Counted from the first letter of the stretch, positions 10,447 through 20,928 are shown. The stretch is 64,000 nt of DNA from Hydrogenophaga intermedia (GCF_023715105.1 NZ_JAMBNO010000008.1:1-64000), one strand, 5' to 3'. The notes: generated by a model from the sequence alone, not told the origin. A program made the numbers and translations.

Positions 10447-11216
10447 CGGGCCAGATTGCGAAGCTGGAACACGCGGCGAAACACCTTGTGCAGGCGCCCG
10501 TCGCCGGGCGTGACTTCCTGGCCCGCGCAATCGGTCAGCGGTGCGTCGATTTCGCCAGAGGGTTCGCTGGCCAGGTGCAGGCAGGCCTCTACCGCGACGA
10601 CGGCGCTCCAGTTGGTGGGGGTGTCGAGGTACTGGAGATCGGCGCCGACCTGCTGGACGTAGCGCAGCCGCAGCGCTTGCACGCCGGCGATGAGTGCGCC
10701 TGTGGCGTCGGCACTCTTGATGCCATCGGGATACTTTTTCAAGTCGGTGGTGCGCACGCGGTTGTGGCCCTCGCAGCGCAGCTCACCGTCCACGACGCTG
10801 AACTTGCTTTCAATGCGATCAAGTTCTCCATCCGTGCCCAGGCAGCTCGCGCTGTGCGCCTGGGCATCGCCATCGGACACCGTGGTGATGCTGCTGGCGT
10901 CGCCATCCAGCGGGCCGGCTGCACCGCTGGCGGTGGTGGTCTTGAACCCGGCGTTGAAGGCCACGTCGGTGGAGCCGGCCGTGGTTTGCAGCCGCCGCGC
11001 CCCCGCTTGCCGCAGGTGCAGGCCGAGCACGCGCCACACGGTCGCGGCGTCCTGGTGCAGGGCGACGTCGGCGTCCAGCGTGCGGGAGGCCTGGCGCGTG
11101 TGCGAGACGCTCACCATCGCCGCCAGGGCCACCATCAGCCCGATGGTCAGCCCCACCATGAGCTCGATCAGGGCGCCGCCTGCGTGTCTGGCGGCCAGGA
11201 ATCGGGGATGTGTCAT
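10443..11216 (-). CDS. pilW: Minor pilin PilW
   Basis: 257 aa. The leader MTHPRFLAARHAGG is followed by ALIELMVGLTIGLMVALAA with the +5 Glu, then a large C-terminal domain of about 220 residues with several Cys. This matches PilW, which bridges the initiation subcomplex and PilY1. Start and stop overlap pilV and pilX respectively (ATGA at each junction), consistent with one coupled operon. Confidence 0.88.
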   Translation of the reverse strand: MTHPRFLAARHAGGALIELMVGLTIGLMVALAAMVSVSHTRQASRTLDADVALHQDAATVWRVLGLHLRQAGARRLQTTAGSTDVAFNAGFKTTTASGAAGPLDGDASSITTVSDGDAQAHSASCLGTDGELDRIESKFSVVDGELRCEGHNRVRTTDLKKYPDGIKSADATGALIAGVQALRLRYVQQVGADLQYLDTPTNWSAVVAVEACLHLASEPSGEIDAPLTDCAGQEVTPGDGRLHKVFRRVFQLRNLAR

Positions 11217-11806
11217 GGCCGCAGATGCACCAGATGGCAGATGCGCGCCTCAGGACACGCGGCGTCTTTCACGCCGGTCCCTTGTGACGTGGTGCTTTGC
11301 CACACGCCGTTGGCTTCGTCGAGAAGCTCGACGTCTTCCTTCTCGCTGGCCGCTTCGGCCCGCGCACGTTGCCGGTTGCCGCCGTCCGACCATGCGATCA
11401 GCACACCGAACTGGTGCCGGTCGCCGTCTGCGTTGAACACCTGAGCATCGCCATCGGGCAGCAGGGCAGCCAGCTGTTGCTTCCAGGCGGCCAGATCGCT
11501 TTGTGCGATCTGGCTCGGGCTGCAGGCCTGCTTGCTGCAATCGGGCAGGTCTTCGGGTGGCGCCGATTTGAAGCCGGTCAGGTAGGGGTTGTCGGCGGGC
11601 TTGGCCGTCATCGCCCCCGGGTTGAGCAGCATGCGCTCCTTGAGGTCGGACGCCATCTGCACCGCCAGTGCTCGCGCATTGGTGTTGCGGGCTTCGGTGA
11701 GGTGGCCGGCCTGCAGCCGCGCCATGGCAAGCAAGCCAAGCGCGAGCACGAGCAGTCCCACCAGCGCCTCGATCAGCGAGACGCCGCGTTGTTCATTTCT
11801 CCCCAT
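11213..11806 (-). CDS. pilV: Minor pilin PilV
   Basis: 197 aa from ATG 11806. The leader MGRNEQRG precedes VSLIEALVGLLVLALGLLAMARLQ, a type IV prepilin site with +5 Glu, and the LQAGHLTEARNTNARALA segment is typical of PilV. Its start lies 14 nt inside the end of fimT in another frame. A longer frame up to 12067 overlaps fimT and is not supported. Confidence 0.88.
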   Translation of the reverse strand: MGRNEQRGVSLIEALVGLLVLALGLLAMARLQAGHLTEARNTNARALAVQMASDLKERMLLNPGAMTAKPADNPYLTGFKSAPPEDLPDCSKQACSPSQIAQSDLAAWKQQLAALLPDGDAQVFNADGDRHQFGVLIAWSDGGNRQRARAEAASEKEDVELLDEANGVWQSTTSQGTGVKDAACPEARICHLVHLRP

Positions 11807-12386
11807 TGCAACCCTTGCCGTGAACCACGCGCAGGCGTGTGCCATTGCCGCACAGGTGTGCACCGGCTGTGCCCGCCTGCGCGGCGACCTGTGGCGATTG
11901 CGCCACCAACCCCAGGGCTGCGGGCAGGCCGCCGAAGCGGGTGATCTGGATGAAAGGCGCGATGTTCGCCATGCCGGTGCGATGCAGCCAGACGCCGCTG
12001 TGGTGGCCGCCATGCTGGATGACGGCTTCGCCAGCGTCCGGGACGTTGTCGCTGTCGAGGTCGACAAACAGCTGCCAGCCGCAGCGCCAGTCTCCGGTCG
12101 CTTGATTGGCCGCGCAGGGCTCGATGCGGCGCATCACCACCTGGCGGCCGGTGCGCACGGCCTCGGCCCGGCCGAGCTGAAGGGCTGCAATCAGCTCCTG
12201 CATGGCGCTGGCTTCGCGCTGGCGCTGCAGGGCCGCCGCGAACGACGGGGCGGCGAGAGCGGCGACGGTCCCCAGCACCGCGATCGCCACCAGCAGTTCG
12301 ATCAAGGTGAAACCGGCGGACTGGGGGCGTCGATCAGGGAGTGATGGGCTCGGGCGCAATGGCATGGAGCTTGCGATGCTCTCCAT
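11793..12386 (-). CDS. fimT: FimT/GspH-type minor pseudopilin
   Basis: 197 aa. The prepilin site is QSAG before FTLIELLVAIAVLGTVAALA with the +5 Glu. The remainder has the FimT/GspH pattern (AALQLGRAEAVRTGRQVVMRR, then CGWQLFVDLD). ATG 12386 and ATG 12365 are both possible; the second gives an 18-residue leader. It is the first gene of the minor pilin cluster and likely nucleates the priming complex. FimT homologues in some species also bind DNA during uptake; whether this one does cannot be read here. Confidence 0.86.
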   Translation of the reverse strand: MESIASSMPLRPSPSLPDRRPQSAGFTLIELLVAIAVLGTVAALAAPSFAAALQRQREASAMQELIAALQLGRAEAVRTGRQVVMRRIEPCAANQATGDWRCGWQLFVDLDSDNVPDAGEAVIQHGGHHSGVWLHRTGMANIAPFIQITRFGGLPAALGLVAQSPQVAAQAGTAGAHLCGNGTRLRVVHGKGCNGEK

Positions 12387-12448
12387 GCGCCGCTGCGGGA
12401 GTGCCTGCCGCAGGACAAAGCGTCACATTGGTCAGACAGATCAAAGAC

Positions 12449-12467
12449 TGGTACTTCAGATGTACTA
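12449..12467. promoter_or_regulatory. Inverted repeat upstream of the minor pilin operon
   Basis: TGGTACTTC and GATGTACTA face each other around one base (two mismatches). The site lies 63 bp upstream of the fimT ATG in the 102-bp gap after ribD. The stretch is AT-richer than its surroundings. It looks like an operator for a dimeric regulator, but no factor can be named. Confidence 0.3.
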
Positions 12468-12488
12468 TTTGTGATGCCGGGCGCATGG

Positions 12489-13619
12489 TCAGGCGATGAA
12501 GCTGTCCCGACCGTCCACCACGGCCCGTACTCGCAGATCGACGCCCTGCTGCTGCACGTCGACGTAGCGCAGGGCAATGCCCTGCGCCAACTGTTCGAAA
12601 GGGCCCAGCGCGGCCATGCCGGCGCCCGTCCCCAGCAAGCGCGGCGCCATATAGGCCAACACCTCGTCGACCACCCCGGCCTTCAACAGCGACGCGTTGA
12701 GCTTGGCGCCGGCCTCAACGTGCAACTCGTTCACTTCGTGGCGTGCCAGCGCCGACATCAAGGCCACGAGGTCGGTCTTGCCACCTGGGCCGGGGATGTG
12801 CCAGGTCTCGGCGCCCCGCGCCTGCAAGGCTTGCGCGGCCGCGCTGTCCACCGCGTGTGCAATCCAGATGCGTCTCGGCCCGGACGCTGGCGGCTCGAAC
12901 AGGCGCGCCGTTACCGGTGTTTCCAGCCGGCTGTCCACCACCACCAGGTGGGGTTGGCGCTGCAAGCCTTCGATGCGCGCATCCAGGCGCGGATCGTCTT
13001 CACGCACCGTGCCGATGCCGGTGAGCACGGCGCAGGCCCGTGCGCGCCAGTGGTGGCCATCGGTGCGCGCTGCCTCGCTGGTGATCCACTGGCTTTGCCC
13101 GTTGGGAAGGGCCGTGATGCCGTCGAGCGAGGCCGCGATTTTCATGCGCACCCAGGGCCGTGCGCGCAGCATGCGGCTGAAGAAGCCGATGTTGAGTTCA
13201 CGCGACGCGCGGGCGAGTGGGTCGTCGTGTGGCAGCAGATCCACGCGCACGCCCGCCGCGCGCAGCCGCTCGATGCCCTGGCCAGCCACCTTGGGGTTGG
13301 GGTCCGTGGTGGCCACCACCACGCGCGACACACCCGCAGCAACCAGCGCGTCGCAGCACGGCGGCGTGCGCCCGTGGTGCGAACAGGGTTCCAGCGTGAC
13401 GTGCGCGGTGGCGCCCACGATGCTGTGGCCTCGTGTCTGGGCGTCGCGCAGGGCCATCACTTCGGCGTGCGGGCCGCCTGCCTGCTGCGTGTGGCCCTGG
13501 CCGATGACGGCACCGGCGGCGCCCACCAGCACACAGCCCACGCGTGGGTTCGGGTTGCTCAGGTTGAGCGAGCGCTGCGCGAGCGCCAGGGCCTGCTGCA
13601 TCAGCGCGCGCTCGTCCAT
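12489..13619 (-). CDS. ribD: Bifunctional riboflavin deaminase/reductase RibD
   Basis: 376 aa. The N-terminal deaminase domain (about 1-145) has NPNPRVGCVLVG, the zinc ligand motif HAEVMALRDA and PCSHHGRTPPC. The C-terminal reductase domain (about 150-376) has RMKIAASLDGI-like, GIGTVREDDPRLDAR and LHVEAGAKLNASLL. It carries out the deamination and side-chain reduction steps between the GTP cyclohydrolase II product and RibH's substrate. It lies 7 nt after nrdR, away from ribE-ribBX-ribH. Confidence 0.96.
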   Translation of the reverse strand: MDERALMQQALALAQRSLNLSNPNPRVGCVLVGAAGAVIGQGHTQQAGGPHAEVMALRDAQTRGHSIVGATAHVTLEPCSHHGRTPPCCDALVAAGVSRVVVATTDPNPKVAGQGIERLRAAGVRVDLLPHDDPLARASRELNIGFFSRMLRARPWVRMKIAASLDGITALPNGQSQWITSEAARTDGHHWRARACAVLTGIGTVREDDPRLDARIEGLQRQPHLVVVDSRLETPVTARLFEPPASGPRRIWIAHAVDSAAAQALQARGAETWHIPGPGGKTDLVALMSALARHEVNELHVEAGAKLNASLLKAGVVDEVLAYMAPRLLGTGAGMAALGPFEQLAQGIALRYVDVQQQGVDLRVRAVVDGRDSFIA

Positions 13620-13626
13620 GGCGCGC

Positions 13627-14076
13627 TCAGCGCTTCACCTCATCGACCAGCGCGCGGAACTCGTCGATGTCTTCGAAGCTGCGGTAGACGCTGGCAAAGC
13701 GTACGTAGGCCACCTTGTCGAGCTTCTTGAGCTCGCGCATCACCATCTCGCCGATGCGGTTGGCGGGTACCTCGCGCGCGCCCAGGTTGAGCAATTTTTC
13801 TTCGATGCGCTCGATGGCCGCGTCGACCTGCTCGGTGCTCACCGGGCGCTTGCGCAGCGCCAGGGCGAAGGAAGCGCGCAGCTTGCCCGGCACGAAGTCG
13901 ACCCGGCGGCCGTCTTTCTTGACCACCGCCGGGAAACTCACCTCCGGGCGTTCGTAGGTGGTGAAGCGCTTGTCGCAGTGCCCGCAGCGGCGCCGACGGC
14001 GGATGAAATCCGCCTCCTCGGAGACGCGGGTCTCGACGACCTGCGTCTCCAGGTGGCCGCAGAACGGGCACTTCAT
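13627..14076 (-). CDS. nrdR: Transcriptional repressor NrdR
   Basis: 149 aa. An N-terminal zinc ribbon has the pairs CPFC and CGHC, with the linker [19 protein letters not shown]. An ATP-cone domain follows (about 45-135), including [20 protein letters not shown]. NrdR senses ATP/dATP and represses ribonucleotide reductase genes at NrdR boxes. The glyA-nrdR-ribD order, with gaps of 7 nt on each side, is common in proteobacteria and indicates one operon. Confidence 0.97.
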   Translation of the reverse strand: MKCPFCGHLETQVVETRVSEEADFIRRRRRCGHCDKRFTTYERPEVSFPAVVKKDGRRVDFVPGKLRASFALALRKRPVSTEQVDAAIERIEEKLLNLGAREVPANRIGEMVMRELKKLDKVAYVRFASVYRSFEDIDEFRALVDEVKR

Positions 14077-14083
14077 GCGAGGC

Positions 14084-15328
<1,245 letters not shown>

Positions 15329-15562
15329 GGCAGTCCTGTGTGAGGTGGAACCTTGCGCAATGAGACAAGGGCTGCCCAGGCGAACGGCGGAACGCCCGGC
15401 CTTGCGGCGCGGGCAGCACGCTTCCCAGTGGTTGTCCCGTTGGCAGCGGCACAGGGCCGTTGCGGGTGTCCACGTCAGCGGCCGACCCACTGCCGTGGGT
15501 GGCCACCTATCGCCAGTCGCGCACCGCCGGCTAGTTTAGCCGAGCGCCGACGGGCGAGAGGA

Positions 15563-16444
15563 TCAGGAGGGCATCGCCGCGAGCGGGGCGGGCGGCGCAG
15601 GCCGCGCCTCGGCCTCGACTTCCACCTCGGGGGCCGGGTTGTTCACGGGGATGGCGCGCGCCGGCGGGGGTGCGGGCTCGTAGCGTTGCATGGGCTTGCC
15701 CAGGGCGACGCTCTTGATGCGCAGATGCTCGGCCATCACGCGGTTGATGTACCAGCTGCCGTCGGTGGTGACGGCGCCCACGTACAGGCGCAGGCCGCCC
15801 TCGATGGAGCCGGCGCGCTTGACGGCGTCTTCCAGCACCTTGGCGCCCACCCGCAGGTTGGACAGCGGGTCGAAGGCCGCGAGCTCACCGCCGAAGTCTT
15901 CGTACTTGTCGGTGTGCACGCGGGTGAGCACCTGCATCAGGCCCTGCGCGCCCACGGGGCTCTGGGCGAACGGGTTGAAGCGCGACTCGATGGCCATCAC
16001 GGCCAGCAGCAGCGTGGGGTCGATGCGGATGCGTTCGCCGATGGCGTAGGCCTCGGTCACGAGCGCAGCCAGCGGTTCCGGCGCCACGCGGTATTTGCGG
16101 CTGAGCCAGGTGGTGACCTTCGCTTGTTGCTCGGTCAGGTCGCGCAGGCTGGCCACCGTGACGCGCTCGATCGCGGTCGGCTCGATGTCGACCTCGCGCT
16201 CGACGATCTGCTGGGCTTCCTGGCGCTGCAGCAGCCAGCTCAGCAGTCGCTCCTCGGCGTTGGCGCGCAGGTCAGCGCGCATGCCGAAGACGAGCAGCGT
16301 GACCGCGGCAAGCAAGCCCAGCAGAGCCAGGCCGTTCTGCGTGGTGTGAATGAAGCCCCGGTACACGTCGGCGCCGACGTGTTTCAGGGACGATGCCAGG
16401 GCACTGGGCGTGCTCTTCTGCGGCGTCGGCGAGTTGGTCCTCAT
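15563..16444 (-). CDS. Lytic transglycosylase, SLT domain, membrane-anchored
   Basis: 293 aa. A cytoplasmic N-terminus and one transmembrane helix (about 38-56, LALLGLLAAVTLLVFGM) anchor a periplasmic SLT domain (about 130-245). The catalytic Glu is in AVMAIESRFNPFAQSPVGAQ, followed by GLMQVLTRVH, and LRVGAKVLEDAV and VGAV...YINRV complete the goose-lysozyme-like fold. The C-terminal 45 residues are Pro/Ala/Glu-rich. It cleaves peptidoglycan between MurNAc and GlcNAc. A promoter is visible about 150 nt upstream. Confidence 0.88.
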   Translation of the reverse strand: MRTNSPTPQKSTPSALASSLKHVGADVYRGFIHTTQNGLALLGLLAAVTLLVFGMRADLRANAEERLLSWLLQRQEAQQIVEREVDIEPTAIERVTVASLRDLTEQQAKVTTWLSRKYRVAPEPLAALVTEAYAIGERIRIDPTLLLAVMAIESRFNPFAQSPVGAQGLMQVLTRVHTDKYEDFGGELAAFDPLSNLRVGAKVLEDAVKRAGSIEGGLRLYVGAVTTDGSWYINRVMAEHLRIKSVALGKPMQRYEPAPPPARAIPVNNPAPEVEVEAEARPAPPAPLAAMPS

Positions 16445-16592
16445 GGATCGCTCCTTGCTGGTCGGCGTGGCCGCTGTGTGCGGCAGGCGCCGGTCGTTGG
16501 GGTCGCCATCGACGGGCCTCGTGGGAGGCTGCGTCGAGTTAGCCCTTGCGGGCAGCGTTGGGGTTTACCCTCGCGTGGGCAAAAGTCGGCGG

Positions 16593-16621
16593 ATGGTAGG
16601 GGGGCGTTAATAACAAGTCAA
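16593..16621 (-). promoter_or_regulatory. Sigma70-type promoter of the lytic transglycosylase gene
   Basis: Read on the minus strand: -35 TTGACT (16621-16616), a 17-nt spacer, -10 TACCAT (16598-16593). This is 5/6 and 4/6 to consensus. The site is in an AT-rich island within GC-rich DNA and would give a leader of about 140 nt before ATG 16444. Confidence 0.5.
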
Positions 16622-16890
16622 TGTTTTGAACTTTGATTAAAACAATAATTACTCATATAGACCCGAGGTCGGGTGTGAGGTTTCGCATCCTTTTCTGTGC
16701 GGGTCCAATGGCGGCGCGGGCTTGCAAGGCTCCGCGGCTTGATTGCCGCTCGTCGGCTGAACCCTGCCTTTCACGCTCCGAAACGTGTTTTTGGGGCCCC
16801 GGAATGACCGGGCCGGGGGCGATTGAAAAGTTCCATGGCGCACCGACGACCGTCACTTGTGGGTCATGGGTCGTGGGCGTAGCCTTCGCA

Positions 16891-17036
16891 TGCCGGTTGT
16901 GATGACCGGCATTTGCCGACAGCGCGGCGATCCGCAAGTCGGCCCCCAACGGGAGCAATCTCTTGCTTCCAGGCCGGCGGGACAATTCCCTCCCACCGCC
17001 AAAACCGACGGCAAGTGCCTTGTTGCCCGCCGTCTA
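16891..17036 (+). ncRNA. Candidate structured small RNA between divergent genes
   Basis: No gene reads rightward here, yet the stretch ends in a strong rightward intrinsic terminator. A nested rod-like fold can be drawn: outer stem 16908-16918 with 17009-17019 (11 bp, one wobble), middle stem 16938-16944 with 16972-16978 (7 bp), apical hairpin 16951-16958 with 16963-16970 (8 bp, TCTC loop). A competing 5' hairpin TGCCGGT/ACCGGCA (16891-16897 and 16905-16911) shares bases with the outer stem. The 5' end is a guess; no clear promoter was found. A rod with an open centre recalls 6S RNA, but I could not match the 6S consensus. The rest of the 675-nt gap shows no gene. Confidence 0.45.
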
Positions 17037-17070
17037 CCCCGGCAGGTTCGCCCTGCCGGGGTTTCTTTTT
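17037..17070 (+). terminator. Strong rho-independent terminator with no upstream CDS
   Basis: CCCCGGCAGG (17037-17046), loop TTCGC, CCTGCCGGGG (17052-17061), then TTTCTTTTT. The 10-bp stem is perfect and the T-tract is only on the plus strand. The nearest leftward gene is on the opposite strand, so the terminator must serve a non-coding or very short transcript. Confidence 0.85.
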
Positions 17071-17119
17071 CATGGGGTCGTTCATCGGGCGTTGGCCGGC
17101 TTGCGCCACACTGCAGACC

Positions 17120-20100
17120 ATGGTCAAACCGCCCGATGCCCTGGCCCGCAGCCCCCTTGCCCGGCGCTGGCTGCACCGTCTTGGCTGGGCGTTGTCGGCT
17201 CTCATTCTTATATGGGGGCTGATGTGGCTGGCCCTGCCGCCCTTGATCAAGTGGCAGCTCCAGAAGCAGGGCAGTGCGGCACTGGGGCGTACGGTCACGC
17301 TGGAGCGTGTGCAGGTGCGGCCCTGGGCGCTGCGCTTCACCCTCGTGGGGTTGCGGGTGGCCAACGCGGCGGGCGACGCACCGCAGTTCTCGTTCGAGCG
17401 CCTGTTTTTCGACCTGGAACTGCAGTCGCTGCTGCGGCTGGCACCGGTCGTGGACGCGCTGCGCCTGGAGGCGCCGCGTTTGAGCCTGCGCCACCTGGGC
17501 AGCGGTCGCCTCGACATCGACGACATCGTGCAGCGCCTGACGCCGCCGCCGTCCAGCGAGCCGTCCCCGCCCGCGCGCTTCTCGCTCTTCAACATCGAAC
17601 TGGAGGACGGCGCGGTCGAGTTCGTCGATGAGCCTGTGGGCGTCACCCACCGCCTGGAGGCACTGCACGTCGCGGTGCCGTTCCTGAGCAACCTGGGGTC
17701 GCGGCGCGAGGTGCAGACCGAGCCGCGCCTGGCTTTCAGACTGAACGGCAGCGCTTTCGACACGCGTGCCACCACCACGCCTTTCGCCGAAGACCGCCAG
17801 ACGCGCGCGCGTCTGCAGATCCCCGACCTCGACGTGCAGCCCTACCTGGTGTATTGGCCCGCGACGATGCCCGTGAAGCTCGACGCCGCGCGGTTGCACC
17901 TGGACCTCACGCTCGATTTCGAGCAGCACACCCAGCCCGCGTTGGCGATCTCGGGCGAGGTCGGCGTGTCCGGCGTGCGCGCCAGCGAAGGCGGCCAACC
18001 GTTCCTGGCCTGGGAACGGCTGGATATCTCGCTGCGCCGGCTGGAGCCCTTGCGGCAGCGTGCCGAGATTGCGCGCGTGCGCCTGGGCGGGCCGCAGCTC
18101 GAGCTGTCGCGCAACGCGCAGGGTGCCCTCAACCTGCCACGCGTGCAGCCCCCTTCCGATGCCGACTCCGGTGGCACGGCAGCGCCCAGTGCGGTGTCGA
18201 CCAGCGCTTCACCCTGGCAGGTGGTCGTTGACGAGGTGGCCCTGGCCGACGGCTCGGTGCGCTGGCGCGACGCGGCCGTGCAGCCGGTCGCCGATCTGGC
18301 GCTGAGCGCGTTGCAGGCCCGCGCCACGGGCATCACCTGGCCGGTGCGTCAGGCGGTGCCGGTCGAGATCGATGCGCAACTCGGCAACACGCCGCTGAGC
18401 GTGCGCGCCAGCGCCACCGAGCGCGAGGCGCAGGCCAGCGTGAGCCTGGGCGAGCTGCCGTTGTCGATGGCTGCGCCGTATGTGGCCCAGTACCTGGTGC
18501 CGCCGCTCGACGCAAGCCTGCAGGGAGACCTGACGCTGGACTGGCGCGCCGCGACCGGCACCGAGCCCGGGGTGCTGCGCATCGAGGCCACCAAGGCCCG
18601 GCTGGCGGCGTTGCGGCTGGGCACGGCGCGCGCGCCGCTGGCGCGGCTGCAGCAACTGGACGTCACTGGCGCACAGGTCGATCTGATCGGCCGGCAAGTG
18701 AACGTCGCCCGCATCGAGTTGCTCGCGCCCGACCTGGCGGTGTCGCGCGGCGCTGATGGTCGCTGGATGTTCGACGACTGGCTGCGTCGCGCCGCGCAGG
18801 CGGCCGCGCCACCCGCCGAGACGCCCGGCGGCGCCAGCGACGCCGCCTGGGGCCTGGTGCTGGCGGACGTGCAATTGAACGAAGGGCGCGTGCGCTTCAC
18901 CGACGAGACCACGCCGCAGCCGGTGGCGCTGATCGTGCAGGGGCTGTCCGCGCGCGTGCAGAACCTGCAGCCGCTGGCTGAGCGGGCGCCGCAGGCGCCG
19001 CTGCAAGTGCGCTTTCGTGTAGCTGCGCCAGGTGCGGCCAGTGCGGCAGGTGCGGCAGGCCAGGCGCCGGCGATCGCGCGCGACGCCGGCCGCGTGGCGC
19101 TCGATGGAAACCTGCAACTGCCCGGGCGTGGCGTGGGGGCGGGCCTGCGCGGCCGGTTGCAGGTGGAGCGCCTGCCGCTGCACGCCTTCGTGCCCTACGC
19201 CGCAGAGCGGCTCAACCTCGAACTGTTGCGGGCCGACGCCAGCGTTCGCGGCGATCTGGCATTCAGCATGGCCGAGGCCGGGCCCACCGTCGAGCTGGCC
19301 ATGGACGCCGCACTGGAAGACCTGCGCGCCCATTCGCTGGCGCCCAGCGAAGAGCTGCTGACCTGGAGCAGTCTGCAACTTCGCGGCCTGCGGGTGCGCA
19401 GCGCGCCCGGGCAGGCCGCATCGGTGCAGGTGGACGAGACCGTGCTCAGCGACTACTTCGCGCGCGTGGTGATCGACGAGCAAGGCCGCATCAACCTGCA
19501 AGGGCTGTTGAAGCCGGCGCCCGAAACCGGGGCGGTTGCAAGCGGGGGAGCCGACAGCGCTCCAGCGCCGGACATTCGTGTCGGCCCGATCAGCCTCGTC
19601 AATGGTCAGGTGCGTTTCTCCGACCGCTTCATCCGCCCCAACTACACGGCCAACCTGAGCGACCTCACCGGCTCGCTCAGCGCCTTCAGCAGCACGCCGC
19701 CCGCGCCCGGGCAGCCGTTGGCACTGGCCGATCTGTCGCTCAAGGGTCGGGCCGAGGGCACGGCCCAACTGGACATCAGCGGCCAGATCAACCCGCTGGC
19801 CACGCCGCTGGCGATGGACATCAAGGCGCAGGTTCGAGATCTGGAACTGCCGCCGTTGTCGCCCTACAGCGCCAAGTACGCAGGCTACGGCATCGAGCGC
19901 GGCAAGCTCAGCGTGGACGTGCGTTACCGCATCGAACCCGACGGCAAGCTCGAAGCGAGCAACCAGATCGTGCTCAACCAGCTCAGCTTTGGCGAGCGCG
20001 ACAGCAACAGCACCGCCAACCTGCCGGTCAAGCTCGCGGTGGCGCTGCTGGCCGACCGCAACGGCGTGATCGACATCAACCTGCCGGTGAGCGGTTCGCT

Positions 20101-20773
20101 CAACGATCCGCAGTTTCGCCTCGGGCCGATCATCGTGCGGCTCATCTTCAACCTCATCGGCAAGGCCATCACGGCGCCGTTCTCCCTCATCGCCAGCGCG
20201 TTTGCGGGGGGAGGTGCCGATGCCAGCCAGCTGGAGTTCGAGGCCGGGCGCGCGCTGCTCGACGACGCCGACCGGCGCCAGCTCGAGGCGGTGGCCAAGG
20301 CGCTGGAGAACCGGCCCGCGCTGCGCTTGACCATCGTGGGCCACGCCGATCTGCAGGCCGAGCGCAGCGGCTGGCAGCGTGCGCGGCTTGACGCCTTGCT
20401 GCAGGCGGAGAAGCGCCGCCGGCTGGCGCGCGCCGGCGCGGCGGTAGCGCCGGATGTGCGGGTGGAGCCGGCCGAGCGCGACGAACTGTTGCGCGAGGCC
20501 TACCGCCGCGCCGACATTCCCAAGCCGCGCAACCTGATTGGCATCGCCAGGGACCTACCGCCTCAAGAGATGGAAGCGCTGTTGCTCGCGGCGCAGGTGC
20601 CAGGGGACGAAGCCATGCGCGAGCTCGCGGTGGCGCGTGCTGTGGCCGTGAAGGATTTCCTGCTCGGACTCAAGCTCGGCGAAGACCGTGTCTTCCTGGG
20701 TGCGCCGCGCACGGGCAGCGACGGTGGCGACGCCGCGCGGCCCCGAGCCGAACTGCAGCTGGCACCGCGCTGA
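17120..20773 (+). CDS. DUF748 / AsmA-like giant envelope protein
   Basis: 1217 aa. An N-terminal transmembrane helix (about 19-42, LSALILIWGLMWLALPPLI) anchors a long, beta-rich, presumably periplasmic body of repeated AsmA-like units (for example GRTVTLERVQVRPWALRFTL and, near the end, KLSVDVRYRIEPDGKL). The C-terminal region has an OmpA-like segment (ALENRPALRLTIVGHADLQ). DUF748 proteins are relatives of AsmA/YdbH-type bridge proteins implicated in lipid transport; the role here is inferred. ATG 17120 was chosen because it puts the anchor near the N-terminus. ATG 17072, just after the terminator, is also in frame. No strong ribosome site is seen. Confidence 0.8.
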   Translation: MVKPPDALARSPLARRWLHRLGWALSALILIWGLMWLALPPLIKWQLQKQGSAALGRTVTLERVQVRPWALRFTLVGLRVANAAGDAPQFSFERLFFDLELQSLLRLAPVVDALRLEAPRLSLRHLGSGRLDIDDIVQRLTPPPSSEPSPPARFSLFNIELEDGAVEFVDEPVGVTHRLEALHVAVPFLSNLGSRREVQTEPRLAFRLNGSAFDTRATTTPFAEDRQTRARLQIPDLDVQPYLVYWPATMPVKLDAARLHLDLTLDFEQHTQPALAISGEVGVSGVRASEGGQPFLAWERLDISLRRLEPLRQRAEIARVRLGGPQLELSRNAQGALNLPRVQPPSDADSGGTAAPSAVSTSASPWQVVVDEVALADGSVRWRDAAVQPVADLALSALQARATGITWPVRQAVPVEIDAQLGNTPLSVRASATEREAQASVSLGELPLSMAAPYVAQYLVPPLDASLQGDLTLDWRAATGTEPGVLRIEATKARLAALRLGTARAPLARLQQLDVTGAQVDLIGRQVNVARIELLAPDLAVSRGADGRWMFDDWLRRAAQAAAPPAETPGGASDAAWGLVLADVQLNEGRVRFTDETTPQPVALIVQGLSARVQNLQPLAERAPQAPLQVRFRVAAPGAASAAGAAGQAPAIARDAGRVALDGNLQLPGRGVGAGLRGRLQVERLPLHAFVPYAAERLNLELLRADASVRGDLAFSMAEAGPTVELAMDAALEDLRAHSLAPSEELLTWSSLQLRGLRVRSAPGQAASVQVDETVLSDYFARVVIDEQGRINLQGLLKPAPETGAVASGGADSAPAPDIRVGPISLVNGQVRFSDRFIRPNYTANLSDLTGSLSAFSSTPPAPGQPLALADLSLKGRAEGTAQLDISGQINPLATPLAMDIKAQVRDLELPPLSPYSAKYAGYGIERGKLSVDVRYRIEPDGKLEASNQIVLNQLSFGERDSNSTANLPVKLAVALLADRNGVIDINLPVSGSLNDPQFRLGPIIVRLIFNLIGKAITAPFSLIASAFAGGGADASQLEFEAGRALLDDADRRQLEAVAKALENRPALRLTIVGHADLQAERSGWQRARLDALLQAEKRRRLARAGAAVAPDVRVEPAERDELLREAYRRADIPKPRNLIGIARDLPPQEMEALLLAAQVPGDEAMRELAVARAVAVKDFLLGLKLGEDRVFLGAPRTGSDGGDAARPRAELQLAPR

Positions 20774-20928
20774 GCGCAGCCATGCGCGTCGTTCAGCGGC
20801 GCGCATGTTGCGCTCATGTCGCGGCTGCGCCCGCTGGCGCAGCCCTGCGCCAGCGGCGACAATACGCGTTTCCTCCGTGCGCCCCGAGCGGCGCGCTCCG
20901 GTCGTCCCGACCGCCTCTGCCCAACCAC

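Noticed and set aside
15329..15562. Glycine riboswitch ahead of glyA
   Set aside because: The conserved glycine-aptamer core was not found; only a 15-nt palindrome stands out.
16796..16815. GGCCCCGG-AATGA-CCGGGCC hairpin left of the small-RNA candidate
   Set aside because: It has a bulge and no T-tract, and no transcript that would need it can be named.
16913..17119. N-terminal extension of the DUF748 protein
   Set aside because: The extension would run through the small-RNA fold and the intrinsic terminator, and would push the membrane anchor far from the N-terminus.
18990..19080. GTGCGGC-type tandem repeat in the DUF748 gene
   Set aside because: It only encodes a short Ala/Gly linker and has three imperfect units; normal low-complexity coding sequence.
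18209..20344. 711-codon open frame antisense to the DUF748 gene
   Set aside because: Gly/Arg/Gln-rich shadow frame without motifs; the plus strand carries the AsmA-like protein.
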